From positions 1 to 9,074 of the forward strand of contig CAUDCB010000072.1 in NCBI GenBank assembly GCA_958447915.1: a stretch of DNA of 9,074 bases, read 5' to 3'. Below, one piece after another: positions 6,213-9,074 of this stretch. The notes under the pieces are model-generated. The model was given only the letters and a program-made list of their open reading frames with translations. It was not told the DNA's origin and ran no database searches. Positions within the stretch are counted from its first letter, which is position 1. The number at the start of each line of letters is the position of its first letter. This DNA is from an uncultured Collinsella sp. Its GTDB lineage: Bacteria; Actinomycetota; Coriobacteriia; Coriobacteriales; Coriobacteriaceae. Made by a program: the position numbers and the translations under genes.

Positions 6213-7775
6213 ATGAACAAAGATGAGCTGCTGGCAAAGTTCCAGCGCCTGGGCAAAGTCCTCATGACGCCCGTGCTGATTCTACCAATTGCCGGCATCC
6301 TCCAGGGCTTTGGCAATGCCTTTACCAGCCCCACCCTTACGGCAGCTGTTCCCTGGCTTGCTGCTCCGGGCTTTGCGATCTTCTTTTCGATTCTCAAGGC
6401 CGCTGCCAGCATCGTTATGAACAACATCCCGGTTATCTTCTCGATTTGTCTCGCCTATGGCTTCGCCAAGTCCGAGAAGGCTACCGCGGCGCTTTGTGGC
6501 TTTTTGGGCTACATGTGCATGAACTCCGTGATGGGCACGTTCCTTACGGCGACTGGCGTTATCGATCCCGCGAATCTTACGACGGGCCAGAGCACGATCC
6601 TCGGTATCACCACGCTCGACACGGGCGTTATCGGCGGTCTTCTGGTGGGTGCAATCGTCGCATGGTTGCATAACCGTTACTACAAGATTGAGCTGCCCGC
6701 CGTGTTCTCCATCTTCAACGGCACGCGCTTTATCCCGGCGGTGACGCTGCTCTCATGCAGCATCCTCGCATTGGTCATGTCCTTTGTTTTCCCGTTTATT
6801 CAGAACGCTCTCGGTGCACTGTCCGAGTTCATCAAGACCACGGGCGCCTTTGGAGCATTTGTCTATGGCGCCGGCGAGCGCATGCTCCTGCCTTTTGGCC
6901 TGCATCACTTTGTCTATTTGCCGTTCTTCTTCACGTCGCTCGGTGGCGTCGAGACCATCGACGGCCAGACTGTTCAGGGCGCTATCAATATCTACAACGC
7001 GATCCTGGGCTCTCCCAGCACGCCGTTTAACATCGAGGTCAGCCGTTTTGTCATGAACGGCAAGGTTATCTTCGCCATGTTCGGCCTGCCCGGCGCTGCA
7101 CTCGCCTTCTACAAGACGGCGCTTCCCAAGAACAAGAAGAAGACCGCAGCACTCATGATCGCCATCGTGGTGCCTTGCATCCTCTCCGGCATTACCGAGC
7201 CGCTCGAGTACTCCTTCCTGTTTATCGCGCCCATCCTCTACGTGTTCCACGCTCTCATGGCTGGTCTTGCCTACGCGCTGACCTATATCCTGCAGTTCAA
7301 CGTGGCCGGTTCCGCGTCCTTCGGCGGCCCGCTCTTGTCGTTGATCTTTAACGGCATCATGGGTGCAGCCAAGGGCTCCAACTGGCAGGTTATCCTGTTC
7401 CTCGGCCCCATCTACTTCGTGGTGTACTACTTCGTCTTCAAGTTCATCATTCTTAAGAAGGACCTTAAGACTCCCGGCCGCGAGGAAGGGTCCGACGATG
7501 AGGCCGCAAAGGCTCCCAAGACTGTGATCAGCGACCTCATTCCCGCCATCGTTGAGGCAGTGGGCGGCGACAACAATATTAAGTCTGTCGAGGCCTGCTT
7601 CACCCGTCTGCGCATCCAGCTCAATGACTGTGACAAGGTGGTTGATGACGCCGAGTTTACCGAAAAGCTCGAAGCGCGTGGCATCGTGCATGTCAACGGC
7701 GGCGTGCAGATTGTCTACGGCAACATGGCTTCTAACTACGCGACTCAGATGCGCGAGCTGCTGGGCATGGAGTAA
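6213..7775 (+). CDS. glvC: PTS alpha-glucoside-type permease, EIICB
   Basis: A 520-residue integral membrane permease of the phosphotransferase system (glucose superfamily) that imports a sugar and phosphorylates it. The EIIC part (about 1-415) has many hydrophobic segments, GERMLLPFGLHHF (221-233) and the substrate-site signature GITEPLEY (326-333). A charged linker (about 415-438) leads to an EIIB domain (about 440-520) whose phosphorylated cysteine is C462 in ACFTRLR. The N-terminus is the cytosolic amphipathic stretch usual for the family. There is no EIIA domain, so phosphate must come from a separate EIIA-Glc-like protein. GAGGGG sits six bases before the ATG. Pairing with a GH4 6-phospho-alpha-glucosidase points to maltose or a similar alpha-glucoside; N-acetylglucosamine or glucose specificity cannot be excluded from sequence alone. 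The gene name follows Bacillus GlvC/MalP by resemblance. Confidence 0.92.
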   Translation: MNKDELLAKFQRLGKVLMTPVLILPIAGILQGFGNAFTSPTLTAAVPWLAAPGFAIFFSILKAAASIVMNNIPVIFSICLAYGFAKSEKATAALCGFLGYMCMNSVMGTFLTATGVIDPANLTTGQSTILGITTLDTGVIGGLLVGAIVAWLHNRYYKIELPAVFSIFNGTRFIPAVTLLSCSILALVMSFVFPFIQNALGALSEFIKTTGAFGAFVYGAGERMLLPFGLHHFVYLPFFFTSLGGVETIDGQTVQGAINIYNAILGSPSTPFNIEVSRFVMNGKVIFAMFGLPGAALAFYKTALPKNKKKTAALMIAIVVPCILSGITEPLEYSFLFIAPILYVFHALMAGLAYALTYILQFNVAGSASFGGPLLSLIFNGIMGAAKGSNWQVILFLGPIYFVVYYFVFKFIILKKDLKTPGREEGSDDEAAKAPKTVISDLIPAIVEAVGGDNNIKSVEACFTRLRIQLNDCDKVVDDAEFTEKLEARGIVHVNGGVQIVYGNMASNYATQMRELLGME

Positions 7776-7803
7776 ACGACTCAAACGCACAATCAAGATT
7801 AAT

Positions 7804-7851
7804 ACAGGTCGGCGCCCGATCCTTCAATTGGGCGCCGACCTGTGCTGTTTT
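7804..7851 (+). terminator. Strong intrinsic terminator of the glycosidase/PTS operon
   Basis: Bases 7804-7817 (ACAGGTCGGCGCCC) pair perfectly with 7830-7843, and three further weaker pairs narrow the loop. TTTT follows at 7848-7851. On the minus strand the stem is followed by TATTAATCTTGATT, so it may also end the convergent RpiR transcript. It starts 28 bases after the permease stop codon. Confidence 0.85.
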
Positions 7852-7917
7852 GGGGCGAATGGGCAAGTACATGACGTGCTCGCTGCTCTCTTTTGGCGCT
7901 GCCTATCGTGTATTCGG

Positions 7918-7947
7918 ACGCCTTACGACGGTGAGGTGCGTTTTTTT
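7918..7947 (+). terminator. Possible second plus-strand terminator
   Basis: ACGCCTTA (7918-7925) can pair with TGAG...GCGT (7932-7941) if a two-base bulge and one G-T pair are allowed, and seven T residues follow at 7941-7947. The stem is weak, but the T-run is the best in the window. It would catch read-through past the strong terminator before the convergent RpiR gene. Confidence 0.3.
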
Positions 7948-7967
7948 CGGTTCTAGCGTGTTTGCGG

Positions 7968-8768
7968 CTAGCGCTGCGCCCGAAGTCGATTTGCACAGCT
8001 GATATACAGAGCGTTAACCGCGCTTTGTAGGCTCATGCCCTCAACCAAGGCGGTCGAGTACTCGCTGAGTGACTCCGCGCTCACGGGTAGCAAGAGCTCG
8101 CGCGTCCCGTTGTTATCGAATGCCATGTTGCTCGATATCCAAATAACGCGGCAACCTCGCCGCTTGGCCTCAACGTAAAGATTGAAGATGTGGCTCGTCT
8201 TCCCTGAGAACGATACAAAGATGGTTAGGTCGTCGGGTTGGAGCAGACAGAGCGACGTCTCCTGTCCCTTGACGGAGCCAAATGAAAAGCACAGTCGGTT
8301 TACGCGGCTCAGCTTTTCGCAGAGTGAGCGGGCGGCGAGATTGGAGAATGAGCTTCCGTATACGTAGACATTTTGCGCATCGAGAAGCCAGTCAACGGCC
8401 TGCTCGAGTCGATCCTCAGTGAGCAGGCGTTTTGTTTCAAGCAAAGAGGTCTCTACGATATCGAAATACCAGGGTATATCGATTTGCTTATGAGCCCTTG
8501 TCTCGGTTGTCTCACGCTGGAGCCAAGCGTTGAAGTCGTCAACTTGCTCTTTGAACGATCGAAAGCTCGAGCCGTTTACGCGCCTGCAGAAGCGCGAGAT
8601 GGTCGCGGGCGATGTATTGCACGCGCGGGCAAGTTCTTCTATTGAGAGCTTTGGGATCTCGTCGTGATGGGAAAGGGCGTAGAGTGCGATGTGGGCGTCA
8701 AGGCTGCCGCCCTTCTCGACGTCCTCGATACAAGACCTGAGGTTCGAATAGACCTCGTACATCGACAT
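7968..8768 (-). CDS. Second MurR/RpiR-family transcriptional regulator
   Basis: A 266-residue regulator with the same plan as the first: an RpiR helix-turn-helix (about 25-80; SIEELARACNTSPATISRFC, then SFRSFKEQV) and a SIS domain (about 115-260; VYVYGSSFSNLAARSL at 134-149 and TIFVSFSGKTSHIFNLYVE at 182-200) expected to sense a phosphosugar. The ATG at 8768 is supported by GGAGTG six bases upstream. The two RpiR proteins are only distantly alike, so they are not recent copies. It is on the same strand as the incoming PTS permease gene, 77 bp downstream of it and separated by a hairpin, and is convergent to the glycosidase/permease operon. The likeliest target is the PTS system to its right, with cross-control of the left operon possible. 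Confidence 0.92.
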   Translation of the reverse strand: MSMYEVYSNLRSCIEDVEKGGSLDAHIALYALSHHDEIPKLSIEELARACNTSPATISRFCRRVNGSSFRSFKEQVDDFNAWLQRETTETRAHKQIDIPWYFDIVETSLLETKRLLTEDRLEQAVDWLLDAQNVYVYGSSFSNLAARSLCEKLSRVNRLCFSFGSVKGQETSLCLLQPDDLTIFVSFSGKTSHIFNLYVEAKRRGCRVIWISSNMAFDNNGTRELLLPVSAESLSEYSTALVEGMSLQSAVNALYISCANRLRAQR

Positions 8769-8780
8769 TCAAATCACTCC

Positions 8781-8820
8781 AAACAATAATGCCCCGGAGC
8801 GGATATGCCATCTCCGGAGC
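8781..8820 (-). terminator. Terminator-like hairpin after the edge PTS gene
   Basis: On the minus strand GCTCCGGAG (8812-8820) pairs with CTCCGGGGC (8791-8799), nine pairs including one G-T, followed by ATTATTGTTT. It lies between the permease stop at 8846 and the ribosome binding site of the RpiR gene. The T-run is interrupted, so termination may be partial and the regulator could be made partly by read-through. Confidence 0.55.
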
Positions 8821-8845
8821 ATCGTGGTGAAGCTATGGGGCGGAT

Positions 8846-9074
8846 TTATTCCATGCCCAAGTATTCTCTCATTTCGACTTTGTAGACAGAAGCTTTATTG
8901 CCGTAAACGATCTGAACACCGCCGCCAACGTGCACGATGGCGGCGGCGCCGAGGTCTTTGGTGAAGACGCTATCGTCCTTGACTAGGGCGGTGTCTTTGA
9001 GGCTGAGCCTCAGGCGAGTGAAGCAGGCGTTGACACCCGAGATGTTATCGGCGCCGCCCACGGCTTCTACGATC
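8846..9074 (-). CDS. PTS permease EIIB domain, partial (runs off right edge)
   Basis: Only the last 76 codons or so of a minus-strand gene are in the window; the reading frame continues past base 9074. It ends with an EIIB domain of the glucose superfamily: GVNACFTRLRLSLKD holds the phosphorylated cysteine, followed by AAAIVHVGGGVQIVYGN and the terminal MREYLGME. A hand alignment with the EIIB end of the permease at 6213-7775 gives about 49 identities in 75 positions, with the same final residues. The missing part is therefore probably an EIIC domain, making a second EIICB permease. The GTG codon at 9061 is internal, not a start. Substrate cannot be judged from this piece. Confidence 0.88.
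   Translation of the reverse strand, partial: IVEAVGGADNISGVNACFTRLRLSLKDTALVKDDSVFTKDLGAAAIVHVGGGVQIVYGNKASVYKVEMREYLGME

Noticed and set aside
6753..7796. 347-codon minus-strand open frame opposite the PTS permease
   Set aside because: Charged, low-complexity antisense of a membrane protein gene; the sense strand has conserved EIIC and EIIB motifs.
8846..9061. Stand-alone 71-residue EIIB protein starting at GTG 9061
   Set aside because: The frame stays open through the window edge and the upstream codons (IVEAV) continue the EIIB domain as in the left permease, so it is the end of a larger protein.

Overview
The window looks like chromosomal DNA of a gut actinobacterium of the class Coriobacteriia, most likely Collinsella or a close relative. 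This rests on GC-rich third codon positions mixed with AT-richer spacers, strong GGAG/GAGGGG ribosome binding sites, phosphotransferase (PTS) sugar genes, and intergenic GACAAAGGGACAG hairpins of a kind I associate with that group. The taxonomic call is inference from memory, not from a search.

Layout, left to right. Positions 1-396 hold no gene I can support, but they contain a 152-bp element (65-216) whose two halves are arranged as a nested dyad. Next is a two-gene unit on the plus strand: a pyridoxal/pyridoxamine kinase (397-1221) overlapping by 8 bases a small Cys-rich TIGR04076-type protein (1214-1543). A cassette follows (about 1543-3130): an AAA+ ATPase with a DUF4143 tail (1726-3087), bracketed by two related hairpins and preceded by three 18-nt direct repeats spaced exactly 33 bp apart. 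Convergent to it, on the minus strand, are a low-molecular-weight protein tyrosine phosphatase (3250-3696) and, upstream of that, an RpiR-family regulator (3757 to about 4506).

The right half is a sugar-utilisation region. Divergent from the first RpiR gene is a plus-strand operon: a family 4 glycosidase of the 6-phospho-alpha-glucosidase type (4805-6130) and a glucose-superfamily PTS EIICB permease (6213-7775). The permease would import and phosphorylate an alpha-glucoside such as maltose, and the NAD-dependent glycosidase would split the 6-phospho-disaccharide to glucose 6-phosphate and glucose. No EIIA domain is visible, so it must come from elsewhere in the genome. A strong terminator (7804-7851) ends the operon. 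Convergent to it are a second RpiR-family regulator (7968-8768) and, entering from the right edge, the EIIB end of a second, closely related EIICB permease (8846-9074).

None of the genes is outside known families. The least explained signals are the nested-dyad element at 65-216, the phased repeats in front of the ATPase, the matching hairpins on both sides of that ATPase, and the operator-like palindromes between the first RpiR gene and the glycosidase operon.
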